The position numbers and the translations under genes were made by a program. From Betaproteobacteria bacterium UKL13-2 (GTDB lineage Bacteria; Pseudomonadota; Gammaproteobacteria; Burkholderiales; Usitatibacteraceae): a stretch of DNA of 64,000 nt. The notes below the pieces were generated by a model that was given only the letters and a program-made list of their open reading frames with translations, did not search any database and was not told where the DNA came from. Shown in pieces: positions 11,404 to 20,786 of the stretch (position 1 is its first letter; each line of letters begins with the position of its first letter). The DNA is taken from positions 1,173,733 through 1,237,732 of the forward strand of contig CP012157.1 of NCBI GenBank assembly GCA_001602455.1. Reading direction: 5' to 3'.

Positions 11404-12696
11404 ATGACCAAACAACTAGAAGTCTGGTTGTTGCGGAAACATGTTGGCACGCTGACACAGGTTGAGGGAAGGTTGCACTTTTCGTATGCGGCTGACTGGC
11501 TAGAAAAGAACTCAGCCGAAGATGGCATTGCTGTTGACAAAATCCCGCTATCGCAATCACTCCCCGAAAGAGTTGAGCCATTCGATGATCGCGCCGCGCG
11601 CCCTTACTTTGCTGGGCTACTGCCCGAAGGCCACAAACGTAACCTGATCGCACGCGCCCTGCACGTTTCTGGCAAGAACGATTTCGGCCTACTCGATGGA
11701 ATCGGTGGCGAATGCGCGGGTGCGGTGACATTATTGGAATTAGGCCGGCAGCCAGAAACGCCAGATTCGCCAAATGTAGTGCGTTGGCTAGATGGCGAAC
11801 AGCTTATGCACCTTCTCGATGAAATGCCGAAGCGACCGATGCTTGCTGGCGAAGATGGAATTCGTCTTTCGCTTGCCGGTGCGCAGGACAAATTGCCAGT
11901 TGTTGCAGAAAGCAACCGGATTGGTGTACCACTAAAAGGCACACCAAGCTCACACATCATCAAGCCGCCTATTTCAGGGGTTGATGGTAGCGTTTTTAAT
12001 GAGGGTTTCTGCATGCGTTTGGCTGCTGAACTCAAATTGGACGTCGCAAAAGCGACCATCCATCACATCAGCGATCGGCACTTTCTGCTTGTCGAGCGTT
12101 ACGATCGGCAGTTCATCAAGCAAAGCAACACCACGCATAAAAAACTTCAGCGGTTACATCAGGAAGACTTTTGCCAAGCGCTTGGCGTAGCTCCTGAAGC
12201 GAAGTATCAAAACGAAGGGGGCCCTGATCTTGCGCAAGCCTTTGATCTTGTGCGCCGCGCCACAAGGCCAAGCGCGCCAAATACCTTGAGGCTGCTTGAT
12301 TTCGTGATTTTCAATGCGTTGATTGGCAATCATGATGCTCACGCGAAAAACTTTTCGCTGCTTTATACGCCTAAGGGTGCCGTGCTGACTCCGCTATACG
12401 ATGCCCTGTCCACCGCGGTGTATCCGGCACTGAGCGACAAGATGGCCATGAAGATTGGGAGCAAGTACAAGTTTACTGAGCTACAGACCAGACACTGGGA
12501 GCAGTTCGCAACGGCCGCTGCACTATCACCTGCCCAAGTAAAAAAGCGCGTTTTGGAAATTGCCAAACGCCTGCCAGAGTTGGCCTATGCAACGCACGCG
12601 AAGATGGATGCAGAAGGCAATAGCCATGCGGTTCTTGGGCGCATTGTGAAGCTAATCGACCACCGTTGCGCCCTCACCATTCGTCGCTTCACTTGA
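11404..12696 (+). CDS. hipA: HipA-like serine/threonine kinase toxin
   Basis: HipA toxins are kinases that in E. coli phosphorylate glutamyl-tRNA synthetase and cause growth arrest or persistence. The 430-residue protein has the N-terminal subdomain (FAGLLPEGHKRN), the SLAGAQDKLPV loop, the ATP region HIIKPPISG, the catalytic loop FNALIGNHDAHAKNFSLLY with its aspartate and asparagine, and the metal-binding aspartate in LTPLYDALST. Catalytic elements look intact. The frame is open 33 bases upstream, but the ATG at 11404 has GGAGCTTTAGC in front of it and starts the conserved region. The actual target in this organism cannot be read from the sequence. Confidence 0.88.
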   Translation: MTKQLEVWLLRKHVGTLTQVEGRLHFSYAADWLEKNSAEDGIAVDKIPLSQSLPERVEPFDDRAARPYFAGLLPEGHKRNLIARALHVSGKNDFGLLDGIGGECAGAVTLLELGRQPETPDSPNVVRWLDGEQLMHLLDEMPKRPMLAGEDGIRLSLAGAQDKLPVVAESNRIGVPLKGTPSSHIIKPPISGVDGSVFNEGFCMRLAAELKLDVAKATIHHISDRHFLLVERYDRQFIKQSNTTHKKLQRLHQEDFCQALGVAPEAKYQNEGGPDLAQAFDLVRRATRPSAPNTLRLLDFVIFNALIGNHDAHAKNFSLLYTPKGAVLTPLYDALSTAVYPALSDKMAMKIGSKYKFTELQTRHWEQFATAAALSPAQVKKRVLEIAKRLPELAYATHAKMDAEGNSHAVLGRIVKLIDHRCALTIRRFT

Positions 12697-12759
12697 TGAC
12701 TAACGGGTGCGCGGGTAAATTCACGCCAGAATCAACCTTCTGACTTACTCAGACCTTCA

Positions 12760-15561
12760 TTACGCAGAATCGAGGAAGGCATTTACCTGCCCAAGTTCTC
12801 GCTCAAACTGTTGCAGCATCTCGGCGATAGCTTGCCAATTCGCCTCACCGCATTCCTGTTCAATCTGTTTAGCCAGCGATGCCAATCTCGTCGCGCCGAT
12901 CAAGCCCGCTGCCCCTTTGATGCGATGGGCGGTGCGCATGGTCGCAACGATGTCGCGCGCCGTAATCGCGAATCTTAAATCCGACGCATCTTGGTCATTT
13001 GCGTCACGAAATATGCGAATCAATTCGGCTTTTGTGGTGGCGCTGCCCCTAAAAATAGCGGCGAGTGTGTTGGTGTCAACGGCGGCGTGATGCGCGGTAT
13101 CGCCTCCTAGCGGGGGCTTGTTAGCGCGTAATGGCAACCAAAGATTGAGCTTTTGCGCGACATCGGTTATTTCTAATGGTTTTGTCAGAAAGTCGTCCAT
13201 TCCGACGGCCTTGCATTTGTCGGCCTCGCCTATCATTGCGTTCGCCGTGCAAGCAATGACAGGTGTCCGCGCACAACCGGTTGCCAATTCAATCGCGCGC
13301 AACTGCGTGACCATTTCGTACCCATCCAGAATCGGCATTTGGCAATCGACGATCACCAAGTCATAGCGGCCGGTCTTCCATTTTTCGAGTCCGTCTAAAC
13401 CATTTTCTGCCGTTTCAGCGGCATAGCCCAATGCTTTAAGCTGGTGCACTAAGACGAGGCGGTTAGCCGGGTGATCATCCACCACCAACACGAGCGTGCC
13501 ATCGGCGGGTGCGCTGAGCGCGTTGGATGCGAGGTCTCTCGCGATTAAAACGCGCAAGTCGTTGGCGCGGTTGGCGCGGTTGGCGCGGTTGTCGGTCACT
13601 TGTGGTGGCAGCGCCTCTATCGCCGCTGCTGGGGCTAGTGCGACAATCAGTCTTACCGTGGTGCCCACGCCCAGCTTACTTTCCATGCTGATGCTGCCGC
13701 CCATCATCTCGGCCAATCGCCGACAAATGGAAAGTCCCAGTCCGGTGCCACTGTAGCGCCGCGTGCTGTTGGTATCGATCTGTGTGAAGGGCTCAAATAG
13801 AAACTTCATCTGGTCGGCAGACACACCAATGCCACCGTCGATGACCGAAATTTCAATCAATTCCAAGTTGGGTCGTTTTTTGACCAGCTTGGCATGAATC
13901 GCGATCTGTCCTTCATTGGTGAACTTGATGGCATTGCTGACGAGGTTATTCAGAATTTGTTGCAACCGTTGTGGGTCAGCCCAAACGTGTGGACTAATCT
14001 GCGGGTCAATGTCGCTTTTCAGCGTTAACCCTTTTCTGCTGGCGGAGGCGCGATACAGGTTGCAAGAATTTCCCACGATGCGACTCACTGAGGCGATCTC
14101 ATTGATAATTTCCAGCTTTCCCGCTTCGATCTTAGAGTAGTCGAGAATGTCGCTGATAATGCGTAATAGAGATTGCCCTGACTGGCTGACGACGTCGAGT
14201 TTGGCACGTTGATCGTCGTCCAGATCGCTGAGGGTAAGCAACTCGATCATGCCTAGAATGCCGTTCAACGGCGTGCGAATTTCATGGCTGATGGTGGCCA
14301 AAAAAGTACTCTTGGCGTGGTTAGCCGATTCGGCGACGTTCTTGGCTTCCGCCAATTCGGCTGTGCGAATGCCCACCAATTCCTGAAGATGCAAGCGGTG
14401 TGCTTGGAGCTCTTCGGTCAATTGCTTTCTCTGCGTCCCATCTTCTTTAAGCGCCACATAGTGACTGATCGTGCCATCCCCCGCTCGCAGCGGCGCGATG
14501 ATGTCAAACTCGGTGTATTCCGTCCCGTCCTTACGGCGATTTAAGAATTCCCCCTTCCATGTCCGGCCACTGGTGAGCGCAGCCCAGAGCGCCTTGTAGG
14601 TTTCCGGTGCGGTCTTTCCCGATTGCAGAAAGCGCGGGTTCTTGCCGATAACTTCTTCGACGCTGTATCCCGTCTCCATGACAAACGCGTGGTTCACGTA
14701 TTCGATTTCGCCTAGAACGTTGCTAATGACAATACCGTCTGGGCTCTGATCGACAACCTGCGACAATTTGAGGATGTTTTCTTCGGCTACCTTGCGGGCC
14801 GTATTATCGCGAATGTTGCATTGAATGACTTCGATGCTGCCCTCAAGATAGACGTTGCTGACGAACTCTACGTTGACCACTTTTCCGTGTGCCGTTTCCA
14901 AAGGGAGATCGGCATAACGAATGTATTTTTGTCGCTGCAATTCGAGGAAATTTGCTTTGTTGTCTGCGATATTTTTAAAAAAGCCGAGATCCCAAATGTA
15001 CTTCGCTTTGATCTCCGCAATTGTGTAGCCGAGTAGACTCAACAAGAAAGGATTAGCGTCAATGACGATTCCGGTGACGGCGTCGAGGATGAGAATGCCA
15101 TCTTGCGCGGATTCAAACAGGCGACGGAATCGTTCCTCGGATGTATAAAGCTGTTTTTGCTCGTCATAGGCCCACCCGACAAATACATAGCCAGATACTG
15201 TGCCTTGTGCATCATGCGTGACCGAGACGGTCGCGAACACGGGAATGGGGCGGCCGTCTTTGCGCAGAAGGTTCAGTTCGTAGCCGCTGGTCGGTGCGGT
15301 GGACCAACGCCTCGACGCTTGCACTTCGCGCGTCACGGGCATCACGGGCGTCGCGGTTAAGGGGTCAGCGAATGAAGAATTTTCCTGCGGGGCAGAAACA
15401 TCCAGCATGTTGAGCTTACCGACGACATGATCGGCCTCGAAGCCCAGCAATTGTTCTGCCCCGCGATTAAAAAATTGGATGACACCCGCTTGATCTGTAG
15501 CGATACACAATAGGTTGGTATTCGTCGTTAAAGCGTCTTTTATTGCGCGGGCATTTATCAT
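12760..15561 (-). CDS. multi-PAS hybrid sensor histidine kinase with receiver and HPt domains
   Basis: The 933-residue protein has, in order, three PAS domains (about residues 10-135, 140-255 and 265-380) and a coiled linker. A HisKA domain follows, with the phospho-histidine at H426 ([14 protein letters not shown]), then an HATPase domain ([20 protein letters not shown]). A receiver domain has D739 ([13 protein letters not shown]), and a C-terminal HPt domain has H879 ([14 protein letters not shown]). It lacks membrane segments, so it senses a cytoplasmic cue. The ATG at 15561 is preferred over upstream starts, which add unrelated sequence running into the divergent promoter. Three copies of a 9-bp repeat (13561-13587) encode an Asn-Arg-Ala run before the receiver domain. 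The likely partner is the divergent REC-EAL gene. Confidence 0.9.
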   Translation of the reverse strand: MINARAIKDALTTNTNLLCIATDQAGVIQFFNRGAEQLLGFEADHVVGKLNMLDVSAPQENSSFADPLTATPVMPVTREVQASRRWSTAPTSGYELNLLRKDGRPIPVFATVSVTHDAQGTVSGYVFVGWAYDEQKQLYTSEERFRRLFESAQDGILILDAVTGIVIDANPFLLSLLGYTIAEIKAKYIWDLGFFKNIADNKANFLELQRQKYIRYADLPLETAHGKVVNVEFVSNVYLEGSIEVIQCNIRDNTARKVAEENILKLSQVVDQSPDGIVISNVLGEIEYVNHAFVMETGYSVEEVIGKNPRFLQSGKTAPETYKALWAALTSGRTWKGEFLNRRKDGTEYTEFDIIAPLRAGDGTISHYVALKEDGTQRKQLTEELQAHRLHLQELVGIRTAELAEAKNVAESANHAKSTFLATISHEIRTPLNGILGMIELLTLSDLDDDQRAKLDVVSQSGQSLLRIISDILDYSKIEAGKLEIINEIASVSRIVGNSCNLYRASASRKGLTLKSDIDPQISPHVWADPQRLQQILNNLVSNAIKFTNEGQIAIHAKLVKKRPNLELIEISVIDGGIGVSADQMKFLFEPFTQIDTNSTRRYSGTGLGLSICRRLAEMMGGSISMESKLGVGTTVRLIVALAPAAAIEALPPQVTDNRANRANRANDLRVLIARDLASNALSAPADGTLVLVVDDHPANRLVLVHQLKALGYAAETAENGLDGLEKWKTGRYDLVIVDCQMPILDGYEMVTQLRAIELATGCARTPVIACTANAMIGEADKCKAVGMDDFLTKPLEITDVAQKLNLWLPLRANKPPLGGDTAHHAAVDTNTLAAIFRGSATTKAELIRIFRDANDQDASDLRFAITARDIVATMRTAHRIKGAAGLIGATRLASLAKQIEQECGEANWQAIAEMLQQFERELGQVNAFLDSA

Positions 15562-15779
15562 TGGTTTTTTAGCAGTAATGCCTGAGCCAGTGACAGCACT
15601 GCTGATTATCTCTCGCGGATAACAGTATGCAATGACTATGCGTTGCATCGCAAAAATTGCTCTGTTCGGTAACCAACAGAGCGCCAATTTCATTTGTTCG
15701 TCTTGATACTGAACGCTTGCACCGCAAAGCGGTAGACTTAGCGGGATGTTCCTTAACCGGCAGCGTAAAGGAGTGCAGT

Positions 15780-16997
15780 ATGGACATGCAAAAAATCCGT
15801 TTCTTGGTTGTCGAAGACCAGCCATTTCAGCGCTGGGAAATGGGCAAACTGCTGGAGGAACTCGGCGCGCAATATGTGTTTATGGCAGAGGATGGTCGCG
15901 CCGCGTTAACGGTGATCCAGGATTTGACCGAGCCGGTGGATATCATCATCACGGATCTCAATATGCCCGGTATGGACGGCATGGAATTTATCCGCCACCT
16001 CGGTGAGCTCGAGAGCTCATCATCCGTCATTCTGGTGAGCGCCTTAGAACCTCCGCTCATTGCATCGGTCGGGACGATGGTCAAGATGTACCACGTCAAC
16101 CTCCTCGGAATGCTGGAGAAGCCGCTTACGGCGAAGAAATTGGCGGCGGTGATTGAGCGGTACCAGCCCTTGGCAGAGCCAAAACGTGGGCGCGCAGTTG
16201 GGCCTGCGATTGCTTTGCCGGAAATTAGCGAAGGTCTGCGTAATGGCGAGTTTGTCGCCTATTTCCAGCCGCAAGTCGAACTTACTGATCAAAAGATCGT
16301 AGGTGCCGAGGCGCTGGCACGTTGGCAGCATCCTGATAAAGGCCTTCTGTCGCCGACCACGTTCATCAAGACGATTGAACACAGTGATTTGATGGATGAT
16401 TTGACGTTTGTTATGTTGACACAAGCAGCGGAGGCTGCTCAGAAATGGCACGACGCAGGGCTAGATATTGCGGTGTCAGTCAACATCTCTGCCGCGTCAT
16501 TGACCAATGCCGATTTTGCCGACAAGGTAATCAACCTGATGCAAACGTTTCGCTTGGAACCGCGACAACTGATTTTGGAAATCACCGAGTCCGTCGCTGC
16601 CGCCGATGCAGGCCACGCGCTGGAGAACCTGTCTCGACTGCGAATGAAGGGGTTCGGCTTATCCATCGACGACTATGGCACTGGCTACTCCTCCATGGCG
16701 CAGCTTTCTCGCATCGCGTTCACTGAGCTAAAGATTGATCAGTCATTTGTTCGTGGCGCACCGGTCGCCGGCGCACACCGCGCCCTATTGGAGTCGAGCA
16801 TCGCCATCTCTTATCGTCTAGGGTTGACCTCGATTGCTGAAGGCATCGAGACTCGCGAGGAGTGCAATTTGATGCTCGACTTAGGCTGCGAACGTGGGCA
16901 GGGCTACTACTTTGCCATCCCGATGCCCGTGGCCACGTTCCTGCCATGGGCGCGAAAGTGGCAGGACAAGGGCAGTAGTGAGGCACGTCCGATATAA
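15780..16997 (+). CDS. response regulator with EAL (c-di-GMP phosphodiesterase) output domain
   Basis: The N-terminal receiver domain (residues 1-125) has the acidic pair in VVEDQ, the phosphoacceptor D59 in IITDLNMPGMDG, and a late lysine in EKPL. The C-terminal EAL domain (about residues 145-395) keeps the catalytic signature: VGAEALARWQHP, ILEITES, SIDDYGTGYSS, LKIDQSFV and AEGIET. It is probably an active c-di-GMP phosphodiesterase controlled by phosphorylation, like RocR/VieA-type proteins. The ATG at 15780 has AAGGAG nine bases upstream. The longer frame from 15657 overlaps the intergenic promoter. The divergent hybrid kinase is the obvious candidate phosphodonor. Confidence 0.92.
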   Translation: MDMQKIRFLVVEDQPFQRWEMGKLLEELGAQYVFMAEDGRAALTVIQDLTEPVDIIITDLNMPGMDGMEFIRHLGELESSSSVILVSALEPPLIASVGTMVKMYHVNLLGMLEKPLTAKKLAAVIERYQPLAEPKRGRAVGPAIALPEISEGLRNGEFVAYFQPQVELTDQKIVGAEALARWQHPDKGLLSPTTFIKTIEHSDLMDDLTFVMLTQAAEAAQKWHDAGLDIAVSVNISAASLTNADFADKVINLMQTFRLEPRQLILEITESVAAADAGHALENLSRLRMKGFGLSIDDYGTGYSSMAQLSRIAFTELKIDQSFVRGAPVAGAHRALLESSIAISYRLGLTSIAEGIETREECNLMLDLGCERGQGYYFAIPMPVATFLPWARKWQDKGSSEARPI

Positions 16998-17031
16998 GGG
17001 AGCTTCTAAAAACCTACTGCGCGGGCGAATC
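16998..17031 (+). repeat. copy of dispersed repeat family C end sequence
   Basis: The stretch GGGAGCTTCTAAAAACCTAC followed by TGCGCGGGCGAAT matches, as reverse complement, the sequence at 34188-34221, which ends in GTAGGCTTTTAGAAGTTCCC. It lies directly between the REC-EAL stop and a response-regulator fragment. Confidence 0.55.
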
Positions 17032-17033
17032 TA

Positions 17034-17222
17034 TTGAGCGCGACGCGCATCATCTTGGCAGATGATTACGCCTTACCGGTGGCTCGGATCAGCTCGCGAC
17101 TCGGCAACATTGATGGCGTTGATGTGGTCGCTATCGTTATCGCCAGCGATGGCCGCGAGGCCGCGAGGCTGCACTGCCGGGCGTTACCCTTAGCCGATCA
17201 TGCTTTTGTTCGCAGCGTGTAA
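17034..17222 (+). pseudogene. remnant of a NarL-type response regulator receiver domain
   Basis: The 62 codons read MSATRIILADDYALPVARIS and VDVVAIVIASDGREAARL. This resembles the first third of NarL/FixJ-family regulators (RIVLADDH.LVR..., VEVVAEASDGREAL). It then ends in unrelated residues without the phosphoacceptor strand or an output domain. There is a TTG at 17034, but no ribosome binding site. It follows a family C repeat copy, and the convergent SCO1 gene ends 20 bases later. I read it as a decayed gene fragment. Confidence 0.5.
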
Positions 17223-17241
17223 CCGAGTGATCGGCCAGCGT

Positions 17242-17895
17242 TCAATCGCGGGCTGTCGTCTTCGCAACGAGTTTCACAAAGGCAGGATCAATACCGCCGA
17301 TTTCAAAGGTTTTACCGACAATCCTTCCGTCGCGGTCGAGCAGTAGCAATACGCTGGTGTGATTAAAGTCGCCACCGCCGAGCTCCCGGTACTGAATGCC
17401 GAGGATCGCCGCGAGCTTTCGTGTGTGGGCGGCATCACTGCGTGCAAGCGTCCAGACGTTTGTGTCGATATGGCGCTCCACTGCTAACGCCTTGAGCGCC
17501 GTCGGGTCGTCACGCGCAATGTCGAAACTGACCATCAATACTGGAACCTTGTTGCGAACGGCAATTGGTAGTGCGGCCTCGGTCTTTTTCAGCGATTCCA
17601 CGATCCGTGGGCAAACAAATGGGCAGTGGCTATAGAACATGGTGACGAGTAGCGGCTTGCCACGGAATCGATCGAGTGAGAACTCCCGCGCGGCTTGATC
17701 CACCAGTGGCACGCTCAGTTGATAGACCGAGTCGCCCGGCAATTTGCGGCTGACGGTAGGCGGGATAGTGTCGGCGGGTGCGATCTCGGCGGCATGGGCA
17801 ACGTGAATAATGCCTAGAAAACACAGTGTAGCGAGTCTTTGCGCGGTACTCACGCAGCGATGATACTGAATGTCGCACAGGTGTGTGGAATTCAT
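17242..17895 (-). CDS. SCO1/SenC family copper chaperone
   Basis: The 217-residue protein begins with a signal peptide (ATLCFLGIIHVAHAA). It has the SCO thioredoxin-like fold, with the copper-binding CPFVC motif in MFYSHCPFVCPRIVESL and the distal histidine ligand in DFNHTSVLLLLDRDG. SCO proteins deliver copper to the CuA site of oxidases or to other periplasmic copper enzymes. Here the gene follows nirK and nirV with an ATGA overlap, so it probably serves copper loading of the nitrite reductase. The ATG at 17895 is chosen, because the frame upstream lies inside nirV. Confidence 0.88.
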   Translation of the reverse strand: MNSTHLCDIQYHRCVSTAQRLATLCFLGIIHVAHAAEIAPADTIPPTVSRKLPGDSVYQLSVPLVDQAAREFSLDRFRGKPLLVTMFYSHCPFVCPRIVESLKKTEAALPIAVRNKVPVLMVSFDIARDDPTALKALAVERHIDTNVWTLARSDAAHTRKLAAILGIQYRELGGGDFNHTSVLLLLDRDGRIVGKTFEIGGIDPAFVKLVAKTTARD

Positions 17896-18764
17896 TTTGA
17901 TGCCTCCGTAAAGGTTGTATTTGCAAGCGGCCGAACGCAGCGAAAACCGAGATTGCGCGTGGAGTCGATTGCGCTCAATGACGACAGCAGTGCGATGCGC
18001 ATGAGCACCGCGTAGTTGTCCCGGTCCTTCAGACTGATCGCACCCGCACCACAAAATTGCAGCTTGTCAGGGTCGCCTTGTTTTCGACTGTCGGATGAGA
18101 CCAGCAGCGCGTTGAAGTCATCAACCCATTCCCAAATGAGACCGTGCATATTCCGTACCCCATAAGCATTGGTGGGGCCGCCCACATTCGGCAACGCACC
18201 GGCGGATGACTGGCTGTACCACTTGAGTATTCCCGCTCGCCATGCCGGATCGGCGCGTGCGTCCTTCACCTGCGCGTCCGCCGCGGCGACCAACTCCCAC
18301 TCAAGCCATGTTGGCAAGCGCGCATTTTCGGATTCACAAAACGCTTGTGCGGCAAACCAGCTCACGTTGGTCACAGGCTGATTCGGGCCGGCATCCTCGC
18401 CTAGCGTGGTCGCCGTCGACCATCGTGCGAGATAACCGCGATCTGCAAACACACGCGGAACCTTATCTCGCAGCCACGTTCGGTGGCGTTTGGCAAATGC
18501 CAAGTACTCGCCGTTGGTGACTGGCGTCTGACGTATGGAGAATGCAGCAACTTGGGTCAGTCCGACGTTGGTGTTGATCGCCGCATCGTTGGCCATCACG
18601 CTCGAAAACATGCTGGCCGCAATCGGCACGTAGTCGGCAGCGGCGGCACTGGCCGTGATCCACACCTGCACCAGCACCAGCCCGGCGAGCAATAGCGATA
18701 GTTGGAAACGCCGCCCCGTGCGGGTCGGACAATCTGCGGCGTCCATCGCTGTCGTCGTAACCAC
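17892..18764 (-). CDS. nirV: NirV-like formylglycine-generating-enzyme (SUMF1) family protein
   Basis: The 290-residue protein has an N-terminal signal-anchor (LSLLLAGLVLVQVWITASA). It then has the SUMF1/FGE-sulfatase fold: FSIRQTPVTNGEYLAFAKRH, QPVTNVSWFAAQAFCE, RLPTWLEWELVAAA, VRNMHGLIWEWVDDF, and a C-terminal RNLGFRCVRP. Proteins of this family found next to nirK are called NirV. Their precise role in nitrite reductase maturation is not settled. The gene starts at the very end of nirK (one shared base) and overlaps the SCO1 gene by four, so the three form one operon. The two active-site cysteines of true FGE are not obvious. Confidence 0.82.
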   Translation of the reverse strand: MVTTTAMDAADCPTRTGRRFQLSLLLAGLVLVQVWITASAAAADYVPIAASMFSSVMANDAAINTNVGLTQVAAFSIRQTPVTNGEYLAFAKRHRTWLRDKVPRVFADRGYLARWSTATTLGEDAGPNQPVTNVSWFAAQAFCESENARLPTWLEWELVAAADAQVKDARADPAWRAGILKWYSQSSAGALPNVGGPTNAYGVRNMHGLIWEWVDDFNALLVSSDSRKQGDPDKLQFCGAGAISLKDRDNYAVLMRIALLSSLSAIDSTRNLGFRCVRPLANTTFTEASK

Positions 18765-20281
18765 TAATGACCCGATGCGGCTGACGGAGCCGGCTGCGTG
18801 CGGACTTTCTTGACTTCATCTGCAGAAATTCGCGCACCGGAGTTTCCCCAACTGCCATACACGTAGGTGAGAATATTTGCGACTTCGTCATCGTTAAGTT
18901 GAGTCATCGGCGGCATGACAGAGTTGTACTCCTTACCATTGACCACCACTTTCCCGGATAGTCCGTGCAACACGGTGCTGATGATCCGTTTGGTATCACT
19001 GGTCAGGTAGTCAGACTTTGCCAACGGCGGAAACACGCCGGCCAGACCCTGGCCGTTCGCTTGATGGCACACGGAGCACGTACCAGTGAAGAGCACCTTG
19101 CCGGCGTTGATCTGGTCTTGTTGCGTCAAGGTTCCACCCGCGGCCGCTGCGGCGGCTTTGGTGACGGCGGCAAGGCTAGGCTCCGCACGGTCGCCCAGAT
19201 AGACTGAATCAAGTTCTTTGCCGGAATAGATTGCCTTGTTTTCCGGGCCATCAACTTTGAGAATGGCCAATGCACCTTTGTTGAATGCGCGGAAGATGGA
19301 GTGATCCACCAACACATAGCTACCCGGCACCTCGGTACGAAATTCCACCACCGCTGCACCGCCTGCCGGGATCAACGTCGTTTGTACGTTGTGTTGAATG
19401 TTGCTGCCACCTTCGTAACGAACGTTGTCAAAGATTTCGCCGATGACGTGGAAACTGGAAACCAAATTCGGGCCGCCATTGCCGACGTACATACGCACCT
19501 TCTGGTTTGTTTTAGCCTGCAGCGCTTTGTCGCCCGTCATCGAGCCCTCGGCACCGTTGAATAAAACGTAAGTGGGGCGTTCGTCAATGGCTTTCTCCAT
19601 GTCAAACGGCTGCAAGCCCTTTTCTCGGTATTTGCCTGTCGTGTAGAAGTCCCCCTGCATCACATAGAACTCGTGATCGACTTTCGGCAATCCGCCGGGC
19701 GGCTCAACAAGGATCAATCCGTACATGCCGTTTGCCACATGCATACCAACTGGCGCGGTGGCGCAGTGATAGACGTAGATGCCTTCGTTGAGCGCCTTAA
19801 ATGAAAACTGCGATTCGTGACCCGGCGCAGTAAAACTTGAGGCGGCACCGCCGCCAGGGCCGGTCACACCATGCAGGTCTATGTTGTGCGGCATCTTGCT
19901 GGTTGGGTGGTTCTTCAGATGAAATTCCACCGTGTCGCCTTGACGCACGCGGATAAAGCTGCCGGGGACTGTGCCACCGAAGGTCCAAAAGGTGTAACTC
20001 ACGCCCTCTGAGATTTGCATATCTTTTTCGATGACTTCGAGCTCAACAATAACCTTCGCCGGATACTTTCGATTGGTAGGCGGCGGTACGTTCGGCGGGC
20101 TGGTGAGTACGGCGCGTATCGGCTTTCCCTGCGGTGGGCCGAAGTCACCCGGCGCACGAGGCGGCTTAACTTGTGGAGCTTGTGCGGCAATGGCCGATGA
20201 AAGAAAACAAACGAGTGTGACAAATGCTGCTGCCGCGCCAATACGCAGCGGTCGTAATGGATGTAATGCGTTCATGTTCAA
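18764..20281 (-). CDS. nirK: copper-containing nitrite reductase with C-terminal cytochrome c domain
   Basis: The 505-residue precursor has a signal peptide (residues 1-33) and two cupredoxin domains. The type 1 copper ligands are H132, C173, H181 and M186 ([16 protein letters not shown]). The type 2 ligands are H137, H172 and H327, and the catalytic pair is D135 and H278. An Ala-rich linker (about 372-384) leads to a cytochrome c domain with CSVCH at 402-406 and a distal methionine in NSVMPPM. This three-domain layout is known from Ralstonia-type NirK and allows internal electron delivery. It reduces nitrite to nitric oxide in the periplasm. nirV and a SCO1 gene follow in the same operon. 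No clear FNR box was found upstream. Confidence 0.96.
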   Translation of the reverse strand: MNMNALHPLRPLRIGAAAAFVTLVCFLSSAIAAQAPQVKPPRAPGDFGPPQGKPIRAVLTSPPNVPPPTNRKYPAKVIVELEVIEKDMQISEGVSYTFWTFGGTVPGSFIRVRQGDTVEFHLKNHPTSKMPHNIDLHGVTGPGGGAASSFTAPGHESQFSFKALNEGIYVYHCATAPVGMHVANGMYGLILVEPPGGLPKVDHEFYVMQGDFYTTGKYREKGLQPFDMEKAIDERPTYVLFNGAEGSMTGDKALQAKTNQKVRMYVGNGGPNLVSSFHVIGEIFDNVRYEGGSNIQHNVQTTLIPAGGAAVVEFRTEVPGSYVLVDHSIFRAFNKGALAILKVDGPENKAIYSGKELDSVYLGDRAEPSLAAVTKAAAAAAGGTLTQQDQINAGKVLFTGTCSVCHQANGQGLAGVFPPLAKSDYLTSDTKRIISTVLHGLSGKVVVNGKEYNSVMPPMTQLNDDEVANILTYVYGSWGNSGARISADEVKKVRTQPAPSAASGH

Positions 20282-20310
20282 CTCCTTTCGAGAGTGTTTG
20301 CAAACTGGTG

Positions 20311-20340
20311 GCAGGTGGTGGCAGGTGGTGGCAGGTGGTG
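20311..20340. repeat. three perfect 10-bp tandem repeats upstream of nirK
   Basis: The unit GCAGGTGGTG occurs three times in a row, with a partial unit before it. It starts 30 bases before the nirK ATG, in the region where its leader or promoter should be. Copy-number change could alter promoter spacing or leader structure, but no effect can be shown from sequence. Confidence 0.7.
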
Positions 20341-20440
20341 CGTGGGTCAGGCGATAAGGCTGGCAAAAAAAGAAAAGAAGTGACGCGGCCGCGTGGAGAA
20401 TCGGTGCGTCGAAGTTCCCCTTAGATGAAAGTCCAGCGTT

Positions 20441-20479
20441 GGCGGGTATCTTCGAGTAAAAATGCTCGAAAGTGCCCGT
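20441..20479. repeat. hairpin repeat family B copy
   Basis: GGCGGGTATCTTCGAG, AAAAAT and CTCGAAAGTGCCCG form an imperfect hairpin. It is the same design as the copies at 34242 and 40008 but is the most diverged. It lies 48 bases after the stop of the small membrane protein gene and upstream of nirK. GAAGTTCCC at 20411 precedes it by 30 bases. The same spacing is seen at 34212/34242, so both may belong to one larger element. The rest of 20282-20526 holds no gene. Confidence 0.6.
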
Positions 20480-20526
20480 GGATAGTCGTGTTCTTTGTTG
20501 TAAAAGGGGGATGTTCGGCAGCGTCG

Positions 20527-20781
20527 TTAATCACCTTCACCACCGAGAGTCTTGTCGCCTGGATGTTTTCCCGTGAGCAAGAAGGCGCTCATCGCTGCGG
20601 CCATTGCCGTGATGGCCCACAGCACAAAAAAACCGAGCGAATAAATCGCGCTGCGGGATGCACGTACGTGTTCACCAAGCACCACTAACTCCATCGGGTC
20701 AACCAGCGTGAAGATGATGCCGAGGCCGATGCCCGCTGCAATGAAGGCAGGCCAGAGGATGGAAAGGGTAAGCCGTAGCAT
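20527..20781 (-). CDS. small two-helix membrane protein of the cbb3 oxidase cluster
   Basis: I do not recognise a named family. From the ATG at 20781 the product has 84 residues and two strong membrane segments ([21 protein letters not shown] and [20 protein letters not shown]). The segments are separated by a short loop containing [11 protein letters not shown], and a hydrophilic tail [14 protein letters not shown] follows. The start lies five bases after the fixH stop, so it is the last gene of the cco accessory operon. The longer frame to 20886 overlaps fixH and adds a charged non-membrane stretch, so it is rejected. An accessory role in cbb3 oxidase assembly is inferred only from position. 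Confidence 0.72.
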   Translation of the reverse strand: MLRLTLSILWPAFIAAGIGLGIIFTLVDPMELVVLGEHVRASRSAIYSLGFFVLWAITAMAAAMSAFLLTGKHPGDKTLGGEGD

Positions 20782-20786
20782 ATGGT

